Of a DNA stretch of 64,000 nucleotides, positions 34,880-43,513 are shown in pieces. Under the pieces are notes generated by a model. That model made no database searches and was not told the DNA's origin. It worked only from the letters and a program-made list of their open reading frames with translations. Source of the stretch: Lachnospiraceae bacterium UBA4338 (GTDB lineage: Bacteria; Bacillota; Clostridia; Lachnospirales; Lachnospiraceae); contig DGTK01000009.1 in the NCBI GenBank assembly GCA_002393735.1, positions 10,290 to 74,289 on the forward strand, given 5' to 3'. The position numbers were made by a program, and so were the translations under genes. Each line of letters starts with the position of its first letter. Within the stretch, counting starts at the first letter, position 1.

Positions 34880-36292
34880 TCAAACCAGATAATAGAAAGC
34901 ACCCGGTTCCAAATACCTGTATAATGACATTACATATACCACAATGATTTCACATATTACGCATGTGGCACTCATTAATCCCATAATTATATTTATGTAT
35001 TTTTCTTTCATCTTTGTCTTATTTAAAAGGAAACATATTCCTCTTGTTACAAAGAATGAAAGGGGAATCACTGCTGATAAAATATATCTGCCCTGCCACT
35101 GATAATCCGATGAATAAGCATAATATGTAATTAAGAATACCGGTATAAATGAACCAAGTATAAGCACTGCATTAATCAGAATTTTCTTTAAATCCGACTC
35201 TTTATTCTTAAGCCTCTTTACGCTCCTTATGACATATCCGACCAAACCGACAAAATAAGTTACCAGATAAAATCCGTATGTGAACGGATCTGCTTCTATT
35301 ATCATTGAGCCATAGCAGCATATATAACTCTTTATCATCTTTAAAAGGAAATGATTTGTGGCTATCATCCAAAGGAACTTCGGATAAGAATAACCCATTT
35401 CCTTAAACGAAGGATGAAGCTCCGGATTTACCTCAGGAGCGCCATATCCTATCCTCATAAGTCTGCTGGTCTCAAGTCCTAAGAAATCACCACCGTAAAG
35501 TATTGCATTTCTTATAAAGAACCATGCTGACAAAATCACCACCATGGCACTTATTATCACAGCCCACTTAAGTGCATTCTTATAATCGTAGGATATTTTG
35601 CCATCCTTACTTTGTATGAAATATATAATGCAAAGAAGCACTGCCATCAGCACATATCCGTAGGCGCTGTAATATGACAAAATACATAATGCGCATCCAA
35701 GTGACAGAAGCACTGAGAATTTCAGATTGATTTTCTTCTTATATATATATACCAAAGCCAGGGATATAATCGAACATGCCATTGACGACATCGCATCCGT
35801 ATTTACATATGTGAAAATAAACAGATGCTGAGGCAGGAACATTATAAAAAAGCAGAAAAACCATCTGAATGCTCTTTTTTGGAATAATTCCCTGCTGACA
35901 AGATATATCATCACCTGAGTTATTACTCCAAAGCTTAAGTTTACTGCTCTTGCATAATAAATGAGTTTATCAGCATCATTATTAAATATGCTTAATATTC
36001 TCATTCCTATAGCCTGAAATACATAGGCTACCACCGGGAATAATGCATATGAATTTCCATATCCCGGAATACGTACTTCCACATCATTTGCTGTAGGGAG
36101 TATTCCTCTTTCAAATATAAATCTTGGAACCATGAATCTTGAGAATTCATCCGGCGGATTGGTAAGATTACCTACTGCTGTCGGTGGCTGATATATAAGA
36201 AGTGTCATTCCAATTATTATGAATAAACCAATATAGATACCGAAAATCGCAATCTCTAATTTACTAAATTTTTTTGTCTTTTTATCTTCCAT
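34880..36292 (-). CDS. GT-C-like integral membrane protein (DUF2142/GT39-like)
   Basis: 470 residues with an N-terminal transmembrane helix, then about ten more. A first extracytoplasmic loop carries N-P-P-D-E-F-S-R-F (about 40-48), matching the acidic motif of GT-C-fold glycosyltransferases, and F-T-Y-V-N-T-D-A-M-S lies near 155. The family (DUF2142 and relatives) is thought to transfer sugars from lipid-linked donors on the outer face. The donor and acceptor cannot be told here. It lies between yraN and tyrS and has no glycan genes nearby. Confidence 0.6.
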   Translation of the reverse strand: MEDKKTKKFSKLEIAIFGIYIGLFIIIGMTLLIYQPPTAVGNLTNPPDEFSRFMVPRFIFERGILPTANDVEVRIPGYGNSYALFPVVAYVFQAIGMRILSIFNNDADKLIYYARAVNLSFGVITQVMIYLVSRELFQKRAFRWFFCFFIMFLPQHLFIFTYVNTDAMSSMACSIISLALVYIYKKKINLKFSVLLSLGCALCILSYYSAYGYVLMAVLLCIIYFIQSKDGKISYDYKNALKWAVIISAMVVILSAWFFIRNAILYGGDFLGLETSRLMRIGYGAPEVNPELHPSFKEMGYSYPKFLWMIATNHFLLKMIKSYICCYGSMIIEADPFTYGFYLVTYFVGLVGYVIRSVKRLKNKESDLKKILINAVLILGSFIPVFLITYYAYSSDYQWQGRYILSAVIPLSFFVTRGICFLLNKTKMKEKYINIIMGLMSATCVICEIIVVYVMSLYRYLEPGAFYYLV

Positions 36293-36301
36293 TTCGAATT
36301 T

Positions 36302-36643
36302 CTAGAAGGCATTTTTATACCATCTGATCTCCTTGTCTATTGCAATTACATCAAATCTTACAGGGGTATATTCGCTTAATTTGTGACTTACTAAAAATGC
36401 AAGTGCCACTTTACGAATTATCCTCTGTTTTTTATAATCTACCGCTTCTTCCGGTCTTCCGCTGTTATTGCCGGAGCGGTATTTGACCTCAGTAAATATA
36501 TAATACTCTCCGTCATATCCAATTATATCTATTTCATTTCTATGGAATCTGTAATTACGCTCTATTATCTTAACTCCCCTGTTCTCAAGATACAGAGCTG
36601 CTTCTTCTTCCATAAAAGAACCTAATTCTCTTTTATTCTCCAA
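36302..36643 (-). CDS. yraN: YraN family (UPF0102) nuclease-fold protein
   Basis: 113 residues. The restriction-endonuclease-like core is visible: G-S-F-M-E-E-E-A-A, then R-N-E-I-D-I-I-G-Y and F-T-E-V-K-Y-R, giving the D..E-x-K arrangement. The start is TTG at 36643 with AAAGG six bases upstream. The family sits next to rnhB in many genomes, as here. Its cellular role is not firmly known. Confidence 0.88.
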   Translation of the reverse strand: MENKRELGSFMEEEAALYLENRGVKIIERNYRFHRNEIDIIGYDGEYYIFTEVKYRSGNNSGRPEEAVDYKKQRIIRKVALAFLVSHKLSEYTPVRFDVIAIDKEIRWYKNAF

Positions 36644-36654
36644 GTAAAGCCTTT

Positions 36655-36954
36655 CTATAATAACTTATGTCCTGATTCCTTGGCTTTGATTTTGTCCATG
36701 GCATTAACAAATACCAGAATCTCTGCCACTACTTCATATAACTCAGGTGGTATAACCTGACCTATCTCCAGTCTTGAAAGAGTATCTGCCAACTTATCAT
36801 CCTTATGAACCGGAACCTTGTTTTCCTTTGCCTTGTCGATGATTCTGTCCGCCAGGGCTCCCTTACCGGAAGCTATGACTCTAGGTGCTTCATCTTCATT
36901 GGGATTATATTCCAGCGCTATGGCCTGTTTAATTGGATTTTTCTTCTTCTCCAT
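36655..36954 (-). CDS. ylqH: FlhB C-terminal-domain paralogue (YlqH-like)
   Basis: 99 residues. It aligns with only the last part of FlhB: A-I-A-L-E-Y-N-P-x-x-D-E-A-P-R-V-I-A-S-G-K-G-A-L-A-D-R-I-I and Q-V-I-P-P-E-L-Y-E-V-V-A-E-I-L. The membrane domain and the N-P-T-H autocleavage motif are absent, as in Bacillus YlqH. Starting just after where N-P would be cut, it resembles a free FlhB-CCT fragment. It sits 2 bp after the ylqG-like gene in the order rnhB-ylqG-ylqH, the Bacillus order. Confidence 0.88.
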   Translation of the reverse strand: MEKKKNPIKQAIALEYNPNEDEAPRVIASGKGALADRIIDKAKENKVPVHKDDKLADTLSRLEIGQVIPPELYEVVAEILVFVNAMDKIKAKESGHKLL

Positions 36955-36956
36955 AT

Positions 36957-38732
36957 TTATGCCCTGACATCAAAACCATTATACGAAATTATATCTTTTG
37001 GTTTCTCACCATTTTTATCTTCAAGTAACTTACTAAAACCTGAATTAATATCTGTTGTTTCATCGGATACATTAAACTGATTCTCAAGGCTGTATCCCTT
37101 ATCCTGTAGCCTCGCTGTAAGCATATCCATATGTGCTTCAAGTAAGTCTAAAACCTCATCACTTGCCACTGTAAAATTCGTGGATATATGCGTATCAGCG
37201 CTAAGCTTAACATATACATCAAGAGGTCCTAAATATTCCATATTAAGATGAAGAAGCGCTGTAAGATTATCTTCTTTTTCAGCCAGATTCTTCTTATTGG
37301 CAAATACATATAAATCGCCGGATGCAGCCTCTCCTTCCATATTAAGAGGAAGTTGAACATAGGCCACGAACTGGTTTAAATCATTTAAGAATTCCAGATT
37401 CTGACTTAAATTATTAAGAGCCTGTGAAAGATTACCTGAAGACGAAAGTGTCTCTGACATTGACTGAGCCACAGCGTGAATCTGATTATTAAGCTTTGTA
37501 TAATACTCAGATATATCTCCGTCTTTCGCCATTTTCTCAGGGTTTAGGAGCCACAGGTCCTTAAGTTCATTCTTCATAATGACATTAAATGCATCATTAT
37601 CCATAAGACTCTTCATATGTGACTGAGCCTCAGGGTCTTCTCCAATTGCCCTGACAAGATCGGCCATCAGTTTGGCATTATCCACATTTCCCTTAATTAT
37701 ATCTTCTGCGCTGACATTAATATTAGGATTTATCTCTTTAAGTATATTTGAAAGTGTTACGGCATCCTCTGCTTTAATGGTGCCAGGTAGCTGTCCTTCG
37801 TCTGCTCCTTTAAGTGTAGCCAGATCGCCTTCAGCCAGGACTTTCTCTGTGCCTGCATTTACTGCTTCACCATTAGCCGGTATCTCCATAAAAGGCTCTT
37901 CTGTTATTACATTTTTAACATCAGGATTGGTGGTTTGAACCACATTTTCTCCTGCATCTGAAATAATAACCTTGGCAGTCTCTGACGCAGAATCAGCTAC
38001 AGTCTGATCAATAGCCTTTCCTTCAGCGCCTGCTTCTCCCAAAGTACCATTTATGGCATTACTGATATCTGTAAATAACTTAACAGCGCCCTTAACATCT
38101 CCCTCATTAAGCATATTTGTCATCTCTTTTGGGATATCATCAATTAATGAAGAGACCGTGCTTGATACTCTCTCTTCAAAATTAACAAGAGCATTTAATT
38201 TGCCAAGATTATCAGCATTTAATTCAAAACCACGGCCTGCCAGATTAACCATATTACTCTGGTCTATATCCGGATTCGAGAGAATCTTTGAATACATTGC
38301 ACTAAGTGAGCCCTTATCAATTGGCATATTATTATTAAGAAGGTCTGACATCATAAGCATTGACTTAGGATTTGCCTCTATGCCTGCTTCCTTAAGCGCA
38401 TTCATTGCAATAAGTTCCTGGGAATTATTATTAAATAGTGTTCTGATTGCCACCGCGTCCCCATTGTTGCTTACCACCTGAAAGGTAACATTCTTTCCTT
38501 CCATGATATTCATATCCTTGGACAAAAGAGCATTAATCTCCTCACCACCATTAAGTCTAATGGTAGCTGTATCTCCGTTTTTGGATATAACCTCTCCGGT
38601 AAAAGTCTCACCATTCGCCATATTGGCAACCCTTGCACTTCCCTCTGCTTTGGCGCTCTGGTCACCGTCAGCCTTATTGACAGTCTTCATGCCGCTTAGG
38701 TTTAAGTTGGCAACAACATCAGAAACTAACAT
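36957..38732 (-). CDS. YlqG-like protein with FliK C-terminal-type domain
   Basis: 591 residues. Most of it is hydrophilic, acidic and Asn/Ser/Ala-rich without clear motifs. Residues about 470-560 contain L-P-L-N-M-E-G-E, L-H-L-N-M-E-Y-L-G-P-L-D-V-Y-V and H-M-D-M-L-T-A-R-L-Q-D-K-G-Y, which match the hook-length-control (FliK) C-terminal pattern. The gene pairs with an FlhB C-terminal paralogue, so the FliK/FlhB partnership is mirrored outside the flagellar locus. Function unknown. The Bacillus counterpart position is ylqG. Confidence 0.7.
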   Translation of the reverse strand: MLVSDVVANLNLSGMKTVNKADGDQSAKAEGSARVANMANGETFTGEVISKNGDTATIRLNGGEEINALLSKDMNIMEGKNVTFQVVSNNGDAVAIRTLFNNNSQELIAMNALKEAGIEANPKSMLMMSDLLNNNMPIDKGSLSAMYSKILSNPDIDQSNMVNLAGRGFELNADNLGKLNALVNFEERVSSTVSSLIDDIPKEMTNMLNEGDVKGAVKLFTDISNAINGTLGEAGAEGKAIDQTVADSASETAKVIISDAGENVVQTTNPDVKNVITEEPFMEIPANGEAVNAGTEKVLAEGDLATLKGADEGQLPGTIKAEDAVTLSNILKEINPNINVSAEDIIKGNVDNAKLMADLVRAIGEDPEAQSHMKSLMDNDAFNVIMKNELKDLWLLNPEKMAKDGDISEYYTKLNNQIHAVAQSMSETLSSSGNLSQALNNLSQNLEFLNDLNQFVAYVQLPLNMEGEAASGDLYVFANKKNLAEKEDNLTALLHLNMEYLGPLDVYVKLSADTHISTNFTVASDEVLDLLEAHMDMLTARLQDKGYSLENQFNVSDETTDINSGFSKLLEDKNGEKPKDIISYNGFDVRA

Positions 38733-38741
38733 ATATTCCTC

Positions 38742-39500
38742 TTAAATAAAATTCCCTATAAAACTTCTTCTGTGTATCTCACAAGGTCCCACAGTTTTAA
38801 GTGCATCTGTATGTACCTTTGTTCCGTAACCTTTATTCTCTGCAAAGCCGTATCCCGGATATTTCTTATCCATCTCCACCATGAGTCTGTCTCTGGTGAC
38901 CTTGGCTATTATACTTGCCGCAGCTATACTGGCACTCTTGGCATCACCTTTAATAATAGGCACCTGTTTAATGTCCACCCCGGGGATTGTCACCGCATCA
39001 TTAAGAAGCAGTGTCGGTTTAACCTTAAGTCCTTTTATGGCATCCTGCATGGCCTCATATGTGGCATTAAGAATATTTATCTCATCAATTCTTGTATGCT
39101 CTCTTACCCCCACCGAAACTGCCACGGCCTTAGCCATAATTTCATCATATAACTTCTCTCTCATGGCTTCGGAAAGTTTTTTGGAATCGTTAAGGTAGAG
39201 AATATCCATATCCTTTGGAAGTATTACCGCAGCCGCCATTACAGGCCCTGCCAGTGGTCCTCTGCCCACTTCATCTATACCGCATATATACTCATATTCG
39301 GCATATTGCCTTTCAAATGTAAGCATATTCTCGGTTCGTTTAACTTCCTTTTCATAGCTTTCGATTTTCTTTAAAGCCTTATTCTTATAGGACAAAACAC
39401 CCTTCCTGTCGTCTCCTTCTGTCTCGGCAATAAAAGCCTTATATTCTTCCGGAGTCTCTAAGGTCTCATATTTACTTTTAACTTCCTGTATGCTTAACAT
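38742..39500 (-). CDS. rnhB: Ribonuclease HII
   Basis: 252 residues. The catalytic start of the fold is I-C-G-I-D-E-V-G-R-G-P-L-A-G-P-V (near 70-86), with the later D in L-L-N-D-A and K-G-D-A-x-S-x-x-I-A-A-A-S-I-I-A-K-V-T-R-D. The N-terminal 65 residues are a helical extension common in Clostridia. It removes ribonucleotides from RNA-DNA hybrids. The ATG overlaps the lepB stop by one base. Confidence 0.96.
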   Translation of the reverse strand: MLSIQEVKSKYETLETPEEYKAFIAETEGDDRKGVLSYKNKALKKIESYEKEVKRTENMLTFERQYAEYEYICGIDEVGRGPLAGPVMAAAVILPKDMDILYLNDSKKLSEAMREKLYDEIMAKAVAVSVGVREHTRIDEINILNATYEAMQDAIKGLKVKPTLLLNDAVTIPGVDIKQVPIIKGDAKSASIAAASIIAKVTRDRLMVEMDKKYPGYGFAENKGYGTKVHTDALKTVGPCEIHRRSFIGNFI

Positions 39501-40132
39501 TATTCTGCCTTTTCATTAATTGATTTAAGTCCGCCAATCTTGTTAAACGGATAAACCCTGAATACGATATGTCCGAATAGCTGTTCCTTCTTAACATTTC
39601 CCACCATTTCACTTCTTGAATCCGTGGAATTGTTTCTGTTATCACCCATGACAAAATACTCGTCTTCACCAAGTGTTACCGGCTCTCTGGCTCTTCCCCC
39701 GTCAAGTATGACTTCATATCCGTAATTTTCTTCCAGTCTCTCCCCGTTAATGTACACAAATCCATCTTTAATCTGAACAGTCTCTCCCGGCAGTCCGATT
39801 ACTCTTTTTATAAAATATGCATGGCTTGCTTCATTGGGGAATACAACTATATCGAATCTTTCAGGCTCGCCGAAGCGGTAACTGATTTTCTCGCATATCA
39901 TATTATCTCCGTCATGAAGTGTAGGATACATGCTGTCTCCGTCAACTACAGAGCGCTGAGCCACGAAGGTGACAAAAAGATAAGCACCCACCAAAACAAG
40001 TAATAAATATATACTCATTTCGATAAAATCCTTAAGTATACTCTTATTTACATCCGAAGAGACTTTCTCCTTCCCCTTATCTGTGTCCTCTTCTATATTG
40101 ATATCTTCTGTTTCTTTATCTCTTAAGGCCAT
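39500..40132 (-). CDS. lepB: Signal peptidase I (first copy)
   Basis: 210 residues. A charged N-terminal tail is followed by one transmembrane helix (about 36-55). The catalytic serine lies in D-G-D-S-M-Y-P-T-L and the lysine in Y-F-I-K-R-V-I-G-L-P-G-E, with the late box G-D-N-R-N-N-S-T-D-S-R. It cleaves secretory signal peptides at the outer membrane face. It overlaps rbgA by 10 bp and rnhB by one base. A second lepB lies on the other side of rbgA. Confidence 0.95.
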   Translation of the reverse strand: MALRDKETEDINIEEDTDKGKEKVSSDVNKSILKDFIEMSIYLLLVLVGAYLFVTFVAQRSVVDGDSMYPTLHDGDNMICEKISYRFGEPERFDIVVFPNEASHAYFIKRVIGLPGETVQIKDGFVYINGERLEENYGYEVILDGGRAREPVTLGEDEYFVMGDNRNNSTDSRSEMVGNVKKEQLFGHIVFRVYPFNKIGGLKSINEKAE

Positions 40133-40980
40133 TGTAATGTAATCCTTCCTAACTTACCGTTTCTGAAGTCATCCAGCAGTACTTTGGATGCCTTTTCGGT
40201 ATCTGTTTCTCCACCCTTTTTCACGCAGCCTTTCTTGTTGCCGATTGCTTTCAGTGTTTCATAAACATCATCACTGACTTCAATATCATATCTGTCCTCT
40301 AATGCCCCTTCATATTTAAGGCTTAAAAATCCAATCAAATCAGCCGCTATTTCCGTAATCGGAATAACATTATCATTTATTGTTCCGATAAAAGCCAGAT
40401 ATTCCCCCATGGTTCTGTCTTCGATTTTGGGCCATAATATTCCCGGAGTATCCAGAAGTTCCAGATCCTTCCCAAGCTTAATCCACTGTTTTCCCTTGGT
40501 TACTCCCGGTTTATTACCGGTTGCGGCCGAAGACTTCCTGGAATATGCATTGATAAAAGTAGACTTTCCCACATTAGGTATTCCCGCTACCATGGCACGA
40601 ATCGGCCTTGCTATAATACCTTTTTTCTTATCTCTTTCTCTTTTTTCCCTGCATGCTTCTTCAATTAAAGCCTTAACATTCTTAAGGCCTTCCCGGCTTC
40701 TTGAATCCAGAATCATAGCCTGGGCGCCCTGTTCTTTATAATATTTAACCCATTCCACATTAGCCTTATAATCCGCAAGGTCGGACTTATTCAGGATAAC
40801 CACTCTGGGCTTTCCCCCTGCAATTTTCTGAATATCCGGATTGGTGGTGGCAATAGGTGCTCTCGCATCAAGAAGTTCAATAACCACATCTATTAACTTA
40901 ATCTCTTCTTCCATCATTCTTCTGGCCTTGGTCATATGACCGGGATACCAGTTAATGCTTGTTTTATCCTCATTACCCAT
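40123..40980 (-). CDS. rbgA: RbgA/YlqF (50S ribosome assembly GTPase)
   Basis: 285 residues with circularly permuted GTPase motifs: the N-K-S-D (G4) box near 67 comes before G-I-P-N-V-G-K-S-T (G1, near 130) and D-T-P-G (G3). N-terminal W-Y-P-G-H-M-T-K-A is diagnostic. It acts late in 50S assembly. The ATG directly follows the upstream lepB stop. The conserved Firmicute order rplS-lepB-rbgA-rnhB is kept. Confidence 0.96.
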   Translation of the reverse strand: MGNEDKTSINWYPGHMTKARRMMEEEIKLIDVVIELLDARAPIATTNPDIQKIAGGKPRVVILNKSDLADYKANVEWVKYYKEQGAQAMILDSRSREGLKNVKALIEEACREKRERDKKKGIIARPIRAMVAGIPNVGKSTFINAYSRKSSAATGNKPGVTKGKQWIKLGKDLELLDTPGILWPKIEDRTMGEYLAFIGTINDNVIPITEIAADLIGFLSLKYEGALEDRYDIEVSDDVYETLKAIGNKKGCVKKGGETDTEKASKVLLDDFRNGKLGRITLQWP

Positions 40981-41568
40981 CTACTTCACCAGCCCCATGC
41001 CGTGATTCTCATCACCGAATTTAAAATACACCTGTCCTATAATATAATCCTCTTTAATTGCCCCCAGATTACCGTATCTGCTGTCCTCGGAAGTATTAAC
41101 ATTATCCCCCAGAACGAAATATTCATCCTTTTGTACTTCATAAGGATTATCAAGTAATCCCTCATATTCAATGAAATCATATGAGTAATCCTCGTACAGT
41201 GAGCCGTCTACATACAGTTTTCCGCCGACTACCTCAAGGGTCTGCCCCGGAACACCTACCACTCTTTTCACATATGGATGCAGTTCCTTATTTCCATTGG
41301 GATAAAAGGCAATTACATCTCCGCTTTTCGGTGAACCCACCAGATAAACCATTTCATTCACCAACACATTCTGTCCCGAATATATGGTTTTCTCCATGGA
41401 ACTTCCAATTACCTTGCATCTGAAACCGAAAAGGAAAACAGTAACAAATGCAAAAAGCAGCGCCGCCACAACTATATATATGTATACCAGTATTTCTTTA
41501 ATATTTACTGCAGATTTCTTCTTCTCCTTGGTATAGAAGGATAAGCCCTTTTTCTTCTTACGAAACAT
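40981..41568 (-). CDS. lepB: Signal peptidase I (second copy)
   Basis: 195 residues from the ATG at 41568, which has AAGG eight bases upstream. A GTG at 41583 is in frame but overlaps that site. A very basic N-terminal tail (K-K-K-K, K-K-K) precedes one transmembrane helix, the serine in G-S-S-M-E-K-T-I and the lysine in Y-V-K-R-V-V-G-V-P-G-Q, then G-D-N-V-N-T-S-E-D-S-R. It is clearly diverged from the copy at 39500-40132, so not a recent duplication. Confidence 0.94.
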   Translation of the reverse strand: MFRKKKKGLSFYTKEKKKSAVNIKEILVYIYIVVAALLFAFVTVFLFGFRCKVIGSSMEKTIYSGQNVLVNEMVYLVGSPKSGDVIAFYPNGNKELHPYVKRVVGVPGQTLEVVGGKLYVDGSLYEDYSYDFIEYEGLLDNPYEVQKDEYFVLGDNVNTSEDSRYGNLGAIKEDYIIGQVYFKFGDENHGMGLVK

Positions 41569-41687
41569 TTTACATACCTTCACACAAAATTACATAATAA
41601 ACCTTTTATATTATATCATAAAAAACCACAAAATACACCTCCGGCGGAAATTTACGCCGTTTTCGTAGGAAGAATTTCCTATAAAGC

Positions 41688-41717
41688 AAAAAAACTGCTC
41701 GACACGAAGCCGAGCAG
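41688..41717 (-). terminator. Terminator after rplS
   Basis: 7-bp stem CTGCTCG (41695-41701 with 41711-41717) with a 9-base loop, followed on the minus strand by seven T. It lies 27 bp after the rplS stop. Between here and lepB (41569-41687) are two further small inverted repeats (TAGGAA-TTCCTA and CGGCG-CGCCG) and an AT-rich TATAAT near 41619-41624 that may start a lepB transcript. Confidence 0.8.
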
Positions 41718-41743
41718 CCAAATTATTAACTGACTTAAAATAA

Positions 41744-42091
41744 TTATCTGATTTTCTCTTTAACCTTAGCAGCCTTACCGATTCTGTCTCTAAGATATGT
41801 AAGTTTAGCTCTTCTAACCTTACCCTGTCTTACAACTTCAACCTTCTCTACGTTAGGGGAATGCATCGGGAAAGTCTTCTCAACACCACAGCCGTTGGAA
41901 ATCTTTCTAACTGTGAATGTCTGACGGTTGGAACCACCCTGAACCTTAAGAACAGTTCCTTCGAAAATCTGTGTTCTTGTGTTCTTACCTTCAACGATTC
42001 TGTTGTATACCTTAACAGTATCACCAACATTGAAAGCAGGAACTTCAGCTTTAAGCTGAGCGTCTTCAATCTCTTTAATAATTTCGTTCAT
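41744..42091 (-). CDS. rplS: 50S ribosomal protein L19
   Basis: 115 residues, standard length. Contains F-N-V-G-D-T-V-K-V, the R-I-Q-x-F-E-G-type segment (R-T-Q-I-F-E-G-T-V-L-K), G-V-E-K-T-F-P-M-H-S-P and the basic ending R-R-A-K-L-T-Y-L-R-D-R-I-G-K-A-A-K. It has its own consensus promoter and terminator, so it can be expressed apart from trmD. Confidence 0.98.
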   Translation of the reverse strand: MNEIIKEIEDAQLKAEVPAFNVGDTVKVYNRIVEGKNTRTQIFEGTVLKVQGGSNRQTFTVRKISNGCGVEKTFPMHSPNVEKVEVVRQGKVRRAKLTYLRDRIGKAAKVKEKIR

Positions 42092-42172
42092 TTCTTTACT
42101 CCTTTTCTTTCATCGGATGTTCGTGCTACTATAAAGTACAGAGGACCATCTCTTTACTGGACAACGCAAATA

Positions 42173-42201
42173 TAATACCACACCCCACCCTTTAGTGTCA
42201 A
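42173..42201 (-). promoter_or_regulatory. Sigma-A promoter of rplS
   Basis: Minus strand: perfect TTGACA (42201-42196), 17-base spacer, TATTAT (42178-42173), about 80 bases before the rplS ATG. Near-consensus boxes with ideal spacing. Confidence 0.75.
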
Positions 42202-42210
42202 CCCACTTTT

Positions 42211-42262
42211 TGTGCCACTAGGGACGGGGGAATGTGCACCTTGATGCATTTTACCCCGTCCC
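42211..42262. repeat. GC-rich dispersed element, copy 1 (paired arms)
   Basis: Between trmD and the rplS promoter. The plus strand reads TGTGCCACTA then the core GGGACGGGGGAATGTGCAC (42221-42239), and an inverted partner CCCCGTCCC follows at 42254-42262. The two arms can form a 9-bp GC-only stem. Other copies lie at 48658-48687, 52557-52586, 53906-53933 and 54086-54113. Confidence 0.75.
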
Positions 42263-42282
42263 AATTGCATCTTGCATCTCAT

Positions 42283-43002
42283 TCAGCCCTGCTGGCTGTT
42301 AATATACTTCTCAAACATATCCGGCCTGTTTTTCTTTGTAACTTCCAGGGACTGCTCCATCCTCCACTTGGCAATCAAAGCATGATTACCTGAAACAAGC
42401 ACATCCGGCACCTTCTTGCCCATCCATTCAGCCGGCCTGGTATATTGTGGATATTCAAGAAGACCTGCGCTGTGGGACTCATCCTGTGATGATTCTTCAT
42501 TATTAAGCACTCCCGGCACCAGTCTTGATATGGTATCCATCATAACAAGAGCCGGTAATTCTCCGCCTGTGAGCACATAATCTCCTATGGACACCTCATC
42601 GGTAACTATGGTATCCAGCACCCTTTGGTCTATCCCTTCATAATGGCCGCAAAGAAATATCAGATCATCTTCCTGCGATAACTCCTTAGCCATAGCCTGA
42701 TTGAATATTTTACCCTTGGGAGATAAATATATTACTCTTGGCTTTTTCCCGGAACTATCACCTGCATTAATTCGTTCCTCAATGGCTTTGTAACAATCAT
42801 ATATAGGCTGAGGAAACATAAGCATTCCCGCCCCTCCGCCGTAAGGATAGTCGTCTACTTTCTTATGCTTATCAAGAGAATAATCCCTGATATTATAAAC
42901 ATCCAAGGATATTAAATTATTTTCAAGCGCTCTTCCCGTGATGCTGCTGTTCATTGATGATTCAATCATCTCAGGAAAAAGAGTCATAACTGAAAATCTC
43001 AT
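42283..43002 (-). CDS. trmD: tRNA (guanine-N1-)-methyltransferase
   Basis: 239 residues. Start M-R-F-S-V-M-T-L-F-P-E-M, then Y-G-G-G-A-G-M-L-M, L-S-P-K-G-K-I-F-N-Q, C-G-H-Y-E-G-I-D-Q-R-V and S-I-G-D-Y-V-L-T-G-G-E-L-P-A, the trefoil-knot SAM site of TrmD. It methylates G37 of tRNAs. The ATG overlaps the rimM stop by one base. Confidence 0.97.
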   Translation of the reverse strand: MRFSVMTLFPEMIESSMNSSITGRALENNLISLDVYNIRDYSLDKHKKVDDYPYGGGAGMLMFPQPIYDCYKAIEERINAGDSSGKKPRVIYLSPKGKIFNQAMAKELSQEDDLIFLCGHYEGIDQRVLDTIVTDEVSIGDYVLTGGELPALVMMDTISRLVPGVLNNEESSQDESHSAGLLEYPQYTRPAEWMGKKVPDVLVSGNHALIAKWRMEQSLEVTKKNRPDMFEKYINSQQG

Positions 43003-43502
43003 TACAAAAGCCCTTCCATAATATGAACGCTCATCACTCTCTCATTCATATCAACATTAAGCACACACTCTTTAATGGCAGGAAGCAGCACTTCCTTACC
43101 ATCCGTGGTTTTAACCACATATACATCATTGGCTCCCGTCTGAAGCACATCCTGCACCTCTCCCAGAGTCTTTCCCTCATCAGTCACAGCCTTCATACCA
43201 ATTAAATCAGATATGAAGTATTCATCCTTCTGAAGCTTCACTGCATGCGCTCTGTCTACGAATAATTCCTTATTTCTAAGGCCTTCCACCTCATTAAGAG
43301 TTGTGAATTCCTTAAATCCAAGAATCACCATATTCTTCTGAAACTTAACGGACTGAATATGAAGAGGCGCCTTCTCGTCCCCCATATAAATCTCCTTAAG
43401 TTTCTTAAATCTGTTAACATCATCCGTTGTGGGATAAACCTTCACCTCACCTCTAACCCCGTGGGTATTGGCTATCACACCTACCATTAAATAATCTTCC
43501 AT
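43002..43502 (-). CDS. rimM: Ribosome maturation factor RimM
   Basis: 166 residues from the ATG at 43502, with AGGAG five bases upstream. A GTG two codons earlier overlaps that site. N-terminal G-V-I-A-N-T-H-G-V-R-G-E-V-K-V and the PRC-barrel part with D-L-I-G-M, D-V-L-Q-T-G-A-N-D-V-Y-V and L-L-P-A-I are typical. RimM matures the 30S head. The usual neighbour khpA is separated from it here by two unrelated genes. Confidence 0.95.
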   Translation of the reverse strand: MEDYLMVGVIANTHGVRGEVKVYPTTDDVNRFKKLKEIYMGDEKAPLHIQSVKFQKNMVILGFKEFTTLNEVEGLRNKELFVDRAHAVKLQKDEYFISDLIGMKAVTDEGKTLGEVQDVLQTGANDVYVVKTTDGKEVLLPAIKECVLNVDMNERVMSVHIMEGLL

Positions 43503-43513
43503 TAACACTCCTA

